Of a DNA stretch of 64,000 nt, positions 44,828 to 54,250 are shown in pieces. Each line of letters starts with the position of its first letter. The stretch's first letter is position 1. Location of the stretch: positions 2,232,001 through 2,296,000 of the forward strand of contig NZ_JARUBL010000001.1 of assembly GCF_029626155.1 (NCBI RefSeq). The letters are read 5' to 3'. Under the pieces are notes generated by a model. It was not told where the DNA came from. It made no database searches and was given only the letters and a program-made list of their open reading frames with translations. The translations under genes and the position numbers were made by a program. This DNA is from Solwaraspora sp. WMMD1047. Lineage in GTDB: Bacteria > Actinomycetota > Actinomycetes > Mycobacteriales > Micromonosporaceae.

Positions 44828-45709
44828 CTAGTAGCGGTCGATGGTGGGCGGGTCCGGCAGGTTCTCGTCGAACTTGCCGGCGGTGTCCTTCCACGCCTGC
44901 TCGTACCGGCCGTCGGCGAACGCCTTCTCCAGCGTGTCGTTGATGAAGTCGCGGAAGGCGGTGTCGCCCTTCTTGACCCCGATGCCGTACGGCTCGTCGG
45001 TGAACTTCTCACCGGCCAGCTTGTACTTGCCCTCGTTGCGGGCGATGAAGCCGGTCAGGATGACGTTGTCGGTGGTGACCGCGTCCACCTGGTCGGACTC
45101 GAGGGCGTCGACGCACTCCTGGTAGCCGCCGAAGAGGATCAGCTGCTCGGTCTCGTTGGCCAGGTACTGCTTGATGTTCGCGGCCGGTGTGGAGTTGGTG
45201 ACCGAGCAGACCTTCTTGTCGCCGGCCTTGAACGAGTCCGGGCCGGTGATCGAGTCGTCGTCGGCCTTGACCATCAGGTGCTGGCCGGCGACGTAGTACG
45301 GGCCGGCGAAGTCGATCCGCTCCTTGCGGGTGTCGTTGATGGTGTAGGTGGCCACCACAATGTCGACCCGGTCGGTTTCGAGGAGCTCCTCGCGGACCGC
45401 CGACTGCGCCTCGGTGTATTCGATCTTGTCCTCGGGGATGCCCAGCTCCTCGGCGATGATCTTGGCGATCTCGACGTCGAAGCCCTCCGGGTTCTCCGAG
45501 AGGCCGACCAGGCCGAAGCCGGGCTGGTCGTACTTGGTGCCAAGCCGCAGCACCTGCGCCTGGTTCAGCTTCTCCATCGTCGTGCCGGCTTCGAAGGTCT
45601 TGCTGCCGGCGCCGGTGTCACCGCCGTCGCCGCCGTCGTCACCGCAGGCGGTCAGGCTGACCGCGAGCGCCGCGACGGTGGCCAGGGCCGCCAAGCGGGT
45701 AGCGCGCAT
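44828..45709 (-). CDS. gluB: Glutamate-binding lipoprotein GluB
   Basis: A 293-residue solute-binding lipoprotein: signal peptide with lipobox LTAC (Cys around residue 22), then a type 3 periplasmic-binding fold (ENPEGFDVEIAKIIAEELGI, ATYTINDTRKERIDFAGPYY). The ATG at 45709 follows AAGGAGGAG; upstream frame is not used. Confidence 0.93.
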   Translation of the reverse strand: MRATRLAALATVAALAVSLTACGDDGGDGGDTGAGSKTFEAGTTMEKLNQAQVLRLGTKYDQPGFGLVGLSENPEGFDVEIAKIIAEELGIPEDKIEYTEAQSAVREELLETDRVDIVVATYTINDTRKERIDFAGPYYVAGQHLMVKADDDSITGPDSFKAGDKKVCSVTNSTPAANIKQYLANETEQLILFGGYQECVDALESDQVDAVTTDNVILTGFIARNEGKYKLAGEKFTDEPYGIGVKKGDTAFRDFINDTLEKAFADGRYEQAWKDTAGKFDENLPDPPTIDRY

Positions 45710-45778
45710 TGCTTTCTCCTCCTTGGATCGAGGGGTGCCGCCGAGGAGCGACACACTCCACTGTGGTGGGGTGCTGTA

Positions 45779-46531
45779 TCAGTGCGTCAGGATCTTCGAC
45801 AGGAAGTCCTTGGCCCGCTCGCTGCGCGGGTTCGCGAAGAACTCGGTCGGGGGAGCGTCCTCGACGAGTTGGCCGTCGGCCATGAAGATGACCCGGTTGG
45901 CGGCGTGCCGGGCGAAGCCCATCTCGTGGGTCACCACGACCATGGTCATGCCCTCGCCGGCCAGCGACGTCATCACGTCGAGCACCTCGCCGACCATCTC
46001 CGGGTCCAGGGCGCTGGTGGGCTCGTCGAAGAGCATCGCCTTGGGCTGCATGGCCAGGGCGCGGGCGATCGCGGCCCGCTGCTGCTGCCCGCCGGAGAGC
46101 TGGGCCGGGTACTTGTCGGCCTGGTTGGCGATGCCGACCCGCTCCAGCAGGGCCATCGCCCGCTCCCGGGCGGCGCCGGGCTTCTCCTTGCGGACCTTTA
46201 TCGGCCCGAGGGTGACGTTCTCCAGGATGGTCTTGTGGGCGAACAGGTTGAACGACTGGAAGACCATCCCGACCTCGCTGCGCAGCCGGGCGAGCGCCCT
46301 GCCCTCGGCGGGCAGCTGCTGCCCGTCGAAGGTGATGGTCCCGGAGTTGATCGGCTCCAGCCGGTTGATCGTCCGGCAGAGCGTCGACTTGCCCGAACCG
46401 GACGGTCCGATCACCACCACGACCTCACCGCGGCCGACCGACAGGTTGACGTCGTCGAGCACGTGCAGCGGGCCGAACCACTTGTTCACCCCGTCGAGCT
46501 TGATCAGCGGTTCGTCGGTCGCCCCGGTCAT
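45779..46531 (-). CDS. gluA: Glutamate ABC transporter ATPase GluA
   Basis: A 250-residue ATPase, the first gene of the gluABCD operon. Walker [11 protein letters not shown]-loop VFQSFNLF, signature LSGGQQQR, Walker [13 protein letters not shown] and H-loop VVTHEMGFA. The ATG at 46531 ([20 protein letters not shown]) has AGGTGGG before it; the longer open frame lacks family similarity. Confidence 0.94.
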   Translation of the reverse strand: MTGATDEPLIKLDGVNKWFGPLHVLDDVNLSVGRGEVVVVIGPSGSGKSTLCRTINRLEPINSGTITFDGQQLPAEGRALARLRSEVGMVFQSFNLFAHKTILENVTLGPIKVRKEKPGAARERAMALLERVGIANQADKYPAQLSGGQQQRAAIARALAMQPKAMLFDEPTSALDPEMVGEVLDVMTSLAGEGMTMVVVTHEMGFARHAANRVIFMADGQLVEDAPPTEFFANPRSERAKDFLSKILTH

Positions 46532-46979
46532 TGCCCACCTGTCTCGTCTGCGGCCCGTCGATCCAGAGCCGGCCGGCGGTCGGCGTCCGGGCCGGTCCGA
46601 CACGCCGCCGTCGTCGGTCCGATCCGCCGTTCCCGGTCCAGTCTGGCTCGGTGCCGCAACTCTAGGGGACCTGACGTGCTGGAACGCAATCGAGTTGGTC
46701 ACGAGGCAGTAACACCGGGGGGTGACCGGCCGTGAACGGGGCGCGACGGTTCATCCGACCACATCGGGTCGGATGAACGACCACGTTGGGTGAGTGTGGT
46801 ACGCCGCTGGGTGCGGATACTGTGTCACTCTCTGGTTACGACTGGTAGTCGAGATCAGTGAATTTCGGCAGATATGGTCACAGACTAGTAACTTAGCCGC
46901 GCGCAGGGTCGTGGGAGCGTCACCATCATCCATAACGGCTCATTTCGGGGCACCGCTGAGCACAGCGAGGAGGGGCGGC
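46532..46979. promoter_or_regulatory. 448-base divergent gap upstream of gluA
   Basis: No gene seen. It must carry the glu operon promoter (leftward) and the promoter of the next gene (rightward). A perfect inverted repeat, GTTCATCCGACC (46749-46760) and GGTCGGATGAAC (46767-46778) around ACATCG, is the most regular element; it could be an operator or a hairpin. The stretch 46810-46900 is AT-richer. Confidence 0.5.
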
Positions 46980-47498
46980 ATGACCGAGCTGTGGAACTGG
47001 AGAATCGACGACCGGGTGGCACCGGCGGAGGTCTACGCGGCACTCGCCGGCGCGCTCGGCAGACCGGTGCTGCCGCTGGCCGGCGCCGACCCGCTGCGGC
47101 TGCCGCCCGGCGTGCTGCTCTGCGACGCCTGGCACCGGCCCGGGGACTTTCCGACCTCAGTCGACTGTTACGGCGCCGTCGCCCGGTTCGGCGCGGGCGA
47201 CCGGTACGGCCCGCCGGAGCTGCTCACCGAGCCGGGTGCGGTGGCGGCCTTCGCCCGCCGGCTGGGGCGGCGCTGCCTGCTGCCCGACGACACCCTGGAC
47301 CACGGGCGGCACCTGCTGGTCGCACCGGACGGCACGATGCGCCCGGTGCACGTCGACGTGCGCGACACCGACGACGGCGAGGTGCTGTCCAACTGGCGGC
47401 TCTGCACCACGGCCAGCCCGCGCTGTCAGGGCTGGTCGCCGTGTCACCGGTCCCGGTGGGCGCCCGACTCGGTGGTCCCGGCGCTCGCCGCGGCGTGA
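46980..47498 (+). CDS. Hypothetical protein
   Basis: Not recognised. A 172-residue soluble protein beginning MTELWNWRIDDRVAPAEVYA after an excellent GAGGAGGGG ribosome site. Contains LLCDAWHRPGDFPTSVDCYG and HVDVRDTDDGEVLSNWR. Reads like a small alpha/beta domain; no catalytic motif seen. The 3' end overlaps the convergent DUF2277 gene by 55 bases. Confidence 0.7.
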   Translation: MTELWNWRIDDRVAPAEVYAALAGALGRPVLPLAGADPLRLPPGVLLCDAWHRPGDFPTSVDCYGAVARFGAGDRYGPPELLTEPGAVAAFARRLGRRCLLPDDTLDHGRHLLVAPDGTMRPVHVDVRDTDDGEVLSNWRLCTTASPRCQGWSPCHRSRWAPDSVVPALAAA

Positions 47499-47728
47499 TC
47501 GGCGCCGGTCCGCGCCGCCCCGCCGCCGCGGACCACGAGCTGGCCCAGCAGGACGGCGGTGGCCTCGGCGACCGAGGCCACCGCGGCGTCGAACGCGGCC
47601 GCGTTGTGCGCCGCCGGGGTGCGGAATCCGGAGATCTTCCGGACGTACTGCAACGCCGCCGCCTGGATGTCGGCGTCGGTCACCACCTCGGCGTACGGCT
47701 CACGCAGGGTCTTGATGCTGCGGCACAT
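47444..47728 (-). CDS. DUF2277 protein
   Basis: A 94-residue protein beginning [20 protein letters not shown] and continuing [15 protein letters not shown], the DUF2277 signature. The ATG follows GGGGAGGGG. The last ~20 residues are polar. Function unknown. Its 3' end is antisense to the preceding gene over 55 bases. Confidence 0.88.
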   Translation of the reverse strand: MCRSIKTLREPYAEVVTDADIQAAALQYVRKISGFRTPAAHNAAAFDAAVASVAEATAVLLGQLVVRGGGAARTGADHAAASAGTTESGAHRDR

Positions 47729-47810
47729 GGCCCCTCCCCGGTCCGGTCGGCGCCCGGCGGCGCCTCGGCGCCGTCGACTCCCCGGCGCTGCGGATACTCT
47801 GTCACCTGTC

Positions 47811-49316
47811 ATGACTATCGCAACGCCGGGCGCCCCGCGCACCTACCAGGTGCGCACCTACGGCTGCCAGATGAACACCCACGACTCGGAACGGATCTCC
47901 GGTCTGCTGGAGCAGGCCGGCTACCGCCGGGCCGCCGACTCCGACGATCCGGACGTGGTCGTCTTCAACACCTGCGCGGTACGGGAGAACGCCGACAACC
48001 GCCTCTACGGCAACCTGGGCCACCTGCGGCCGGTCAAGGACCGCCAGCCGGGCATGCAGATCGCGGTCGGCGGCTGCCTGGCGCAGAAGGACCGGGGCGA
48101 AATCGTCCGCCGGGCGCCGTGGGTGGACGTGGTGTTCGGGACCCACAACATCGGCTCGCTGCCGGTGCTGCTGGAGCGGGCCCGGCACAACGCCGCCGCC
48201 GAGGTGGAGATCCTGGAGTCGCTGGAGGTCTTCCCCTCCACCCTGCCGACCCGCCGGGAGTCGACCTACGCCGGCTGGGTGTCGATCTCGGTCGGCTGCA
48301 ACAACACCTGCACCTTCTGCATCGTGCCGTCGCTGCGCGGCCGGGAGAAGGACCGCCGCCCCGGTGACGTGCTCGCCGAGGTGCGCGCGCTGGTCGCCGA
48401 GGGCGTGCTGGAGGTGACCCTGCTCGGGCAGAACGTGAACTCCTACGGGGTCGAGTTCGGCGACCGGCTGGCCTTCGGCAAGCTGCTGCGCGCCTGCGGC
48501 GGCATCGACGGCCTGGAACGGGTCCGGTTCACCAGCCCGCACCCGAAGGACTTCACCGACGACGTGATCGCCGCGATGGCCGAGACCCCGAACGTCTGCC
48601 ACAGCCTGCACATGCCGCTGCAGTCCGGTTCGGACGACGTGCTGCGGGCGATGCGCCGGTCCTACCGGGCCGAGCGTTACCTGGGCATCATCGAAAAGGT
48701 GCGGGCGGCGATGCCGGACGCGGCGATCACCACCGACATCATCGTCGGCTTCCCCGGCGAGACCGAGGCCGACTTCTGCCGCACCCTCGACGTGGTACGC
48801 CAGGCCCGGTTCGCCTCGGCGTTCACCTTCCAGTACTCCAAGCGGCCCGGCACCCCCGCCGCCGAACTGCCCGACCAGCTGCCCAAGCCGGTGGTGCAGG
48901 AGCGGTACGAGCGGCTGATCGCCTGCGTGGAGGAGATCACCTGGGCGGAGAACCGCAAGCTGATCGGCGAGACCGTCGAGGTGCTGGTCGCCGTCGGCGA
49001 GGGGCGCAAGGACGACCGCACCGGGCGGCTCTCCGGCCGGGCCCGCGACGGCCGGCTGGTGCACTTCGCCGCACCGGCCGGCGGCGCCGTCGATCCGGCG
49101 GCGATCCGGCCGGGTGACATCGTGCACGCCACGGTCACCTATGCGGCCCCGCACCACCTCAACGCCGACGGGCCGCTGGTGGCCCACCGGCGGACCCGGG
49201 CGGGGGACGCGGCCGAGGCGGGGCGCGCTCCGCGTACCCCCGGGGTTTCGTTGGGCCTGCCCACCCTCGGCCCGCCGCCGGCCGCGGCGCCCGCCGGGGC
49301 GTGCGGCGCCGGTTGA
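47811..49316 (+). CDS. miaB: tRNA-2-methylthio-N6-dimethylallyladenosine synthase MiaB
   Basis: A 501-residue radical-SAM methylthiotransferase that modifies A37 of tRNAs after MiaA. Motifs: [34 protein letters not shown] and the radical-SAM cluster CNNTCTFC; C-terminal TRAM. A Pro/Ala-rich tail of ~40 residues is extra. The ATG lies 10 bases after a TACTCT -10-like element with no ribosome site, so the mRNA may be leaderless. miaA lies 5.5 kb downstream on the same strand. Confidence 0.95.
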   Translation: MTIATPGAPRTYQVRTYGCQMNTHDSERISGLLEQAGYRRAADSDDPDVVVFNTCAVRENADNRLYGNLGHLRPVKDRQPGMQIAVGGCLAQKDRGEIVRRAPWVDVVFGTHNIGSLPVLLERARHNAAAEVEILESLEVFPSTLPTRRESTYAGWVSISVGCNNTCTFCIVPSLRGREKDRRPGDVLAEVRALVAEGVLEVTLLGQNVNSYGVEFGDRLAFGKLLRACGGIDGLERVRFTSPHPKDFTDDVIAAMAETPNVCHSLHMPLQSGSDDVLRAMRRSYRAERYLGIIEKVRAAMPDAAITTDIIVGFPGETEADFCRTLDVVRQARFASAFTFQYSKRPGTPAAELPDQLPKPVVQERYERLIACVEEITWAENRKLIGETVEVLVAVGEGRKDDRTGRLSGRARDGRLVHFAAPAGGAVDPAAIRPGDIVHATVTYAAPHHLNADGPLVAHRRTRAGDAAEAGRAPRTPGVSLGLPTLGPPPAAAPAGACGAG

Positions 49317-49337
49317 TCCGCCTCGCCCGACGCGCGC

Positions 49338-49377
49338 GGACCCCGCGACCGTCCGGGTAGGACGATGCGCGGGGCCC
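49338..49377. terminator. Strong bidirectional terminator
   Basis: A long GC-rich hairpin: the arm GGACCCCGCGACCGTCC pairs with GGACGATGCGCGGGGCCC around GGGTA with two imperfections. It lies between the convergent miaB and pectate lyase genes and can serve both. Confidence 0.75.
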
Positions 49378-49393
49378 GTGGACCCGGTCGCGG

Positions 49394-50800
49394 TCAGACG
49401 GTGATCCGGCCGGCGCCGGCGCCGGCCGTCACGATCGACTTGACGCTGCTGGCCGCGTCGAGCTGGTACGAGTAGGGGATGCCGGCGACGCTGCCGCCGG
49501 TCTGGCCGCTACCCGAGTTGACGAAGTGGTTGTTGCGGGCCACCAGGCTGCCCGGACCGGAGGAGCCCTCACCCAGGTGGTACGGGTCGTCGGTGTTCTC
49601 GAAGTAGTTGCCCTCGACGAGGACGCCGGCCCCCTCGGTGGAGGCGACGCCGTAGCCACCGACGTTGCTGTAGAGGTTGTTGTAGACGTGCACCGGGTTG
49701 CCGAAGCGGACCCGGGGGTGGCGCTGGTTGGAGCCGTCGAACCAGTTGTGGTGGTAGCTCACCCGCAGGTGGCCGCGGTCCTGGGCGGCGTTGTCGTCGC
49801 TGTGGCCGAGCAGCATGGACTTGTCGTGCCCGAAGACCCGGTTCCAGGAGACGGTGATGAAGTCCGAGCCGCGCTTGATGTCGACGGCACCGTCGTACCC
49901 GTTGGTGAAGCTGTTGTGGTCGATCCAGATGTTCGTCGCCGACTCCTGCACGTTGATGGCGTCGTCGTTCCAGTTGCGGAAGGTCAGGTTGCGGATGATG
50001 ACGTTGCGGTCACCGTTGATGTTGAAGCCGCAGCCGGAGATGGTGGCGCCGGAGTTGCCGAGGATGGTCTTGTTCGACCGGACCCGGAGCATGCCGGAGC
50101 AGGAGATGGTGCCGGAGACCCGGATCACGGCGGCGCTGCTCGAGCCGAGCGCGCTGGTCAGGGCGGAGGCGTTGGTGACGGTGGTGGTGCCGGCGTTGCC
50201 GCCGCCGGTGGTGCCACCGTTCTGGGTGGCCCAGCCGACCAGCCCGGTCTGCGGCTGGGTCGGGGGACCGGTGGTCGGCGGCGGTGTGGTCGGCGGCGGT
50301 GTGGTCGGTGGGGGCGTGGTCGGTGGGGGAGCCGTGGTGGGCGGGGGCGGGCCGGTGGTCGGGCCGGAGGTCGGGTTGACCGAGCCGGTGCAGGCCACCC
50401 CGTTGAGGGTGAAGCCGCTCGGCACCGGGTTGCTGGAATTGTTCCAACTGCCGTTGAAACCGAACGACGTGCTGGCGTTGGTGCCGAGGTTGCCGTTGTA
50501 GCCGACGTTCACCGCCGTCACCTGGCTGCCGCTCTGGGTCACCGTGGCGCTCCACGCCTGGACGACCTGCTGACCCGCGCCGAACGACCAGCGCAGGGTC
50601 CAACCGGACAGCGGGTCGCCCAGGTTGGTGATGGTGACGTTGCCGTTGAATCCGCCGGGCCACTGCGAACCGACGGCGTAGCTCACCTGGCAGCCGGCGG
50701 CCGCGTGCGCGGTGACGGCGGTGACCACACCGGCCGCGCCCAGCGTCACGGTGGCCAGCGCCGTGGCGAACAGCGTCGTACGACGCCGTGCTGAAAACAT
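49394..50800 (-). CDS. Secreted pectate lyase (PL1) with CBM2 module
   Basis: A 468-residue extracellular enzyme cleaving polygalacturonate by beta-elimination. Order: signal peptide (about 1-32, LFATALATVTLGAAGVVTAV), family 2 carbohydrate-binding module (about 34-135), Pro/Thr linker with repeated PPPTT, then a PL1 beta-helix (about 180-468). Catalytic-region motifs: NIWIDHNSF, DGAVDIKRGSDFITVSWN and NQRHPRVRFGNPVHVYNN, with the catalytic Arg in the last. The ATG follows AGAGGAGAG. Two LacI-type operator-like sites lie upstream. Confidence 0.93.
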   Translation of the reverse strand: MFSARRRTTLFATALATVTLGAAGVVTAVTAHAAAGCQVSYAVGSQWPGGFNGNVTITNLGDPLSGWTLRWSFGAGQQVVQAWSATVTQSGSQVTAVNVGYNGNLGTNASTSFGFNGSWNNSSNPVPSGFTLNGVACTGSVNPTSGPTTGPPPPTTAPPPTTPPPTTPPPTTPPPTTGPPTQPQTGLVGWATQNGGTTGGGNAGTTTVTNASALTSALGSSSAAVIRVSGTISCSGMLRVRSNKTILGNSGATISGCGFNINGDRNVIIRNLTFRNWNDDAINVQESATNIWIDHNSFTNGYDGAVDIKRGSDFITVSWNRVFGHDKSMLLGHSDDNAAQDRGHLRVSYHHNWFDGSNQRHPRVRFGNPVHVYNNLYSNVGGYGVASTEGAGVLVEGNYFENTDDPYHLGEGSSGPGSLVARNNHFVNSGSGQTGGSVAGIPYSYQLDAASSVKSIVTAGAGAGRITV

Positions 50801-50915
50801 CTGCTGCTCTCCTCTGGAGTGTGGCCGGATCGCGGTGCCGATCGAGCGGTACCGCCCCGGAGTCGACCTCCGCGACCCGGCCGGATGGTCAGAGGCTCCC
50901 GCGCTCGCTGCCCGG

Positions 50916-50979
50916 GGCAAGCGCTTTCCGATCAGAGCATAGGACATGATCGATGTAAACAGCGTCGAAGCGTTTCGGC
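50916..50979. promoter_or_regulatory. Two LacI-family operator-like sites upstream of pectate lyase
   Basis: GGCAAGCGCTTTCC (50916-50929) differs at one base from the palindrome GGAAAGCGCTTTCC; GTCGAAGCGTTTCGGC (50964-50979) is a second near-palindrome. Such sites bind sugar-responsive LacI-type repressors in actinomycetes; 116 and 164 bases from the start codon. Confidence 0.5.
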
Positions 50980-51058
50980 AGTCCCTGAAAAAGTTGCAAA
51001 CCGGGCTGGCCCGGCCGGTGCCCGGCACCGCCGGCGCCGGGTCAGGACGTGTTCGAGG

Positions 51059-52267
51059 TCAGCTGGCCTGCTCGGCGAGCTGCAGGAACTGCCGCTTGGT
51101 GGCCAGCGCCCGCTCCGCCTCGCGGATCCGCTTCGCGTCGCCGGCGGCCTGGGCCCGGGCGAGCCGCTGCTCGGCCTCGGCGACCTGCTCGCGCATCTGC
51201 GCCAGCAGCGGGTTCGCCGACGGCTCGGTACGCCGCCAGGCCGAATCCATCGCCAGCCGGACCCGCTCCTCCACCGCCCGCATCCGACGGTCCAGGCCGG
51301 TCGCGGCCTCCCGGGGCACCCGGCCGGCCTCGTGCCACTGCCCCTGGATCTCCCGCAGCCGGGCCTGCGTCCCGCGCGGATCGGCGTCCACGTCGAGCGC
51401 CTCAGCCTCGGCGAGCAGCGCCTGCTTGCGCTCCAGGTTGCCGCGCTGCTCGGCGTCGCGGGCCGAGAAGACCTCACTGCGCCGGGTGAAGAAGGCGTCC
51501 TGCGCGGCCCGGAACCGCTCCCACAGCTTCTGCTCCGCCTCCTTGGCGGCCCGGGGCGCCGCCTTCCACTGCGCCATCAGCTCCTTGAGCCGGTTCGCGG
51601 TGGGCACCCAGTCGGTCGAGTCGGCCAGCGACTCGGCCTCCGCGACCAATTCCTCCTTCGCCCCCTGCGCCTGCTTGCGCTGCGCGTCGAGGGTGGCGAA
51701 GTGGGCACCCCGGCGCCGGGTGAAACCGTCGCGGGCCGCCGCGAACCGCTTCCACAGCTCGCCGTCGGTCTTCTTGTCGACCCCGCGGATGGTCTTCCAC
51801 TCCTCCAGGATCTCCTTGAGCCGATCCCCGGCGGTCTTCCAACCGGTCGACTCGGCCGCGAGCTTCTCCGCCTCCTCCACCAGCGCGGTCTTGCGCGCCA
51901 GCGCCTCCGTGCGGGCGGCCTCCCGGGCGGCCCGGGCCTCGACGGACTTCTCCTCGGCCACCGTGGCCAGCCGGTCCAGCCGGCCGGCCAGCGCGTCGAT
52001 GTCGCCGACCACGTGCGCCGAGGCCAGCGAGCCGCGCAGCCGCCGGATGGTGGCCAGCGACTGCGACGCGTCCGCCGCGCCGGAGTTGAGGCGCGCCTCG
52101 GTCAGGTCGACCTCCGTGACGAGGTCGTCGAAGCGACGGGCGAAGTGCGCCAGCCCCTCCTCCGGGGAGCCCGCCTGCCAGGACCCGACGACCCGCTCAC
52201 CCTCGGCGGTCTTGACGTATACGGTGCCGTCCGCGTCCACCCGTCCGAAGGTCGTCCAGTCGCTCAT
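51059..52267 (-). CDS. DUF349 coiled-coil protein
   Basis: A 402-residue, mostly helical protein with three DUF349 repeats (STGWKTAGDRLKEILEEWKT, STDWVPTANRLKELMAQWKA, DVDADPRGTQARLREIQGQW). The N-terminal ~45 residues form a small beta domain (FGRVDADGTVYVKTAEGERV). Charged, no membrane segment. Function unknown. A homologue lies near miaB/miaA in mycobacteria too. Confidence 0.88.
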   Translation of the reverse strand: MSDWTTFGRVDADGTVYVKTAEGERVVGSWQAGSPEEGLAHFARRFDDLVTEVDLTEARLNSGAADASQSLATIRRLRGSLASAHVVGDIDALAGRLDRLATVAEEKSVEARAAREAARTEALARKTALVEEAEKLAAESTGWKTAGDRLKEILEEWKTIRGVDKKTDGELWKRFAAARDGFTRRRGAHFATLDAQRKQAQGAKEELVAEAESLADSTDWVPTANRLKELMAQWKAAPRAAKEAEQKLWERFRAAQDAFFTRRSEVFSARDAEQRGNLERKQALLAEAEALDVDADPRGTQARLREIQGQWHEAGRVPREAATGLDRRMRAVEERVRLAMDSAWRRTEPSANPLLAQMREQVAEAEQRLARAQAAGDAKRIREAERALATKRQFLQLAEQAS

Positions 52268-52484
52268 GTGCCCATCCTCGTTCTCCCGGCGTCGCCGGAG
52301 TGGGGGGTCCCGGCGATCGCCGCCACGGCGCAGCAAGTTGCAGCGAAGTTTCTCCCGGCATTGTCACAGGTCCAACCCGGTCCGCGTCGAGCGCCTGTGG
52401 TCGACCGTGACCATACGGTGTCCTTGAAGGTGGTAGAACGGTATCGACGCGGGTGTAAAGTCGCATGCCCGCTACGGTGAGGGC

Positions 52485-53258
52485 GTGCCCCTGGTCGCCG
52501 CGGCCGTCTGCCCGCATCCGCCACTGATCCTGCCCGAGGTCGCGGGCGCCGCCGCCGCCGAGCTGGCCGAGCTGCGTACCGCCTGCGACGCCGCGCTGGC
52601 CGGGTTGGCCGACTCCGGCGCCACCACGCTGCTGATTCTCGGCACCGACGACGCCGACCGGTCGTACCGACCGCCGCTGCGCGGCTCGTTCCGCCCGTGG
52701 GGGATACCGGTCGAGATCACCGTCGGCGGGCTGACCACCCCGGCCACCGTCGGCGGGCCGACCGACCCGGCCGGTGCCGCCGAGCCGGCCGGTGCCGCCG
52801 AGCCGGCCGGGCTGCCGTTGAGTCTGCTCGTCGGTGGTTGGCTGGTGCGTCGGGCGTTCCGGCCGGCGACGCCGGTTCGACTGCGGCTGGCGACGCTGCG
52901 CGCCGACGGCGCCGCCGGCCGCCCACCCCAGACCGAGATCCCCGACGAGGAACCGTGGGCACTGCTCGCGATGGGTGACGGGTCCGCCTGCCGCGGCCCG
53001 AGTTCGCCCGGGTACGACGATCGGCGCGCCGAACCGTACGACGATCGGGTCGCGGCGGCCCTGGCCGGCGCGGACACCGCCGCCCTGCTCGACCTGGACC
53101 CGGCCCTGTCGGCCGAGCTGATGGTCGCCGGCCGGGCCGCCTGGCAGGCGCTGGCCGTGACCGCCGCGCGGACCGGCCGGCCGTGGCGGGGCGAGCTGTC
53201 CTACTACGCGGCGCCCTACGGCGTGGCCTACTTCGTCGCCAACTGGTCGCCGCGATGA
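52485..53258 (+). CDS. LigB-like class III extradiol dioxygenase domain protein
   Basis: A 257-residue protein beginning MPLVAAAVCPHPPLILPEVA, the start of the class III extradiol dioxygenase (LigB) fold found next to miaA in actinobacteria. Metal ligands are not fully conserved, so enzymatic activity is doubtful. Residues about 85-107 contain a tandem AGAAEP repeat, from an 18-bp DNA repeat at about 52768-52803. GTG start after GTGAGGGC. Its stop overlaps a short frame that leads into miaA. Confidence 0.82.
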   Translation: MPLVAAAVCPHPPLILPEVAGAAAAELAELRTACDAALAGLADSGATTLLILGTDDADRSYRPPLRGSFRPWGIPVEITVGGLTTPATVGGPTDPAGAAEPAGAAEPAGLPLSLLVGGWLVRRAFRPATPVRLRLATLRADGAAGRPPQTEIPDEEPWALLAMGDGSACRGPSSPGYDDRRAEPYDDRVAAALAGADTAALLDLDPALSAELMVAGRAAWQALAVTAARTGRPWRGELSYYAAPYGVAYFVANWSPR

Positions 53259-53298
53259 CCGGCGCGCCCTACGAACGGTCGCCGCGATGACCGGCGCG
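53245..53298 (+). repeat. Tandem duplication of the miaA start region (mini-cistron)
   Basis: The 22 bases GGTCGCCGCGATGACCGGCG plus CG occur at 53245-53266 and again at 53277-53298 (32-bp offset). In the first copy the ATG (53255) overlaps the LigB-like stop and opens an 11-residue frame (MTGAPYERSPR, 53255-53290); its stop overlaps the miaA ATG in the second copy. Confidence 0.9.
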
Positions 53299-54243
53299 GC
53301 CCGGCCGGCGGTCGTCGCCGTGGTCGGCCCCACCGCGGCCGGGAAGTCCGCGTTGAGCCTGCACCTGGCGCGGGCGCTCGGCGGCGAGGTGGTCAACGCC
53401 GACTCCATGCAGCTGTACCGGGGAATGGACATCGGGACGGCGAAACTGCGCCCGGCCGAGCGGGCCGGCGTGCCGCATCACGTCCTCGACATCTGGGACG
53501 TCACCGAACCGGCCAGCGTCGCCGAGTACCAGCGGCTGGCCCGCGCGGCGGTCGACGACATCGCGGCCCGGGGCCGGGTGCCGATCCTGGTCGGCGGCTC
53601 CGGGCTCTACGTGCGGGCGGTGCTGGAGGAGTTCGAGTTCCCGGGCACCGACCCGGCGCTGCGGCTGCGGCTGGAGCAGGAGCTGGAAGCCGCCGGCCCG
53701 GCCGCGCTGTACGAGCGGCTGCGGGCCGTCGACCCGGCCGCCGCCGACCGGATCCTGCCCGGCAACGGCCGGCGGATCGTCCGGGCGCTGGAGGTGGTCG
53801 AGCTGACCGGTCGGCCGTTCGCCGCCGCCCTGCCGCCGCCCCGGCCGCACTACGACGCGGTACAGCTCGGGGTCGACCTGGACTCCACCGCGCTGGACGA
53901 GCGGATCGCCGCCCGGGTCGACCTGATGTGGGCGGCCGGCCTGGTCGACGAGACCCGGGGCCTGGTCGACGCCGGGCTGGCCACCGGCCGCACCGCCAGC
54001 CGGGCGCTCGGCTACCAGCAGGTGCTGCGGTTCCTGCGCGGCGAGGGCACCGAGCAGGACGCGTACGCCGAAACGGTCCGGGCCACCCGCCGCTTCGTCC
54101 GTCGGCAGCGGTCCTGGTTCCGGCGCGACCCGCGGATCGGCTGGCTGGACGCCGCCCGAGCGGACCTGGTCGACGCGGCACTCGACGCGATCAGGCTCGG
54201 TCGGCTGGGGTGGCCGGCGGCCGGGTCCGAGGTTCGGCGATGA
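53287..54243 (+). CDS. miaA: tRNA dimethylallyltransferase MiaA
   Basis: A 318-residue enzyme that transfers dimethylallyl to N6 of A37 in tRNAs, the step before MiaB. Walker A GPTAAGKSAL, DSMQLYRGMDIGTAK, and RRFVRRQRSWFRRD near the end are typical. The ATG at 53287 lies in the second copy of a duplicated start region. Followed by dapF eight bases later. Confidence 0.95.
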   Translation: MTGAARPAVVAVVGPTAAGKSALSLHLARALGGEVVNADSMQLYRGMDIGTAKLRPAERAGVPHHVLDIWDVTEPASVAEYQRLARAAVDDIAARGRVPILVGGSGLYVRAVLEEFEFPGTDPALRLRLEQELEAAGPAALYERLRAVDPAAADRILPGNGRRIVRALEVVELTGRPFAAALPPPRPHYDAVQLGVDLDSTALDERIAARVDLMWAAGLVDETRGLVDAGLATGRTASRALGYQQVLRFLRGEGTEQDAYAETVRATRRFVRRQRSWFRRDPRIGWLDAARADLVDAALDAIRLGRLGWPAAGSEVRR

Positions 54244-54250
54244 TGGGACG

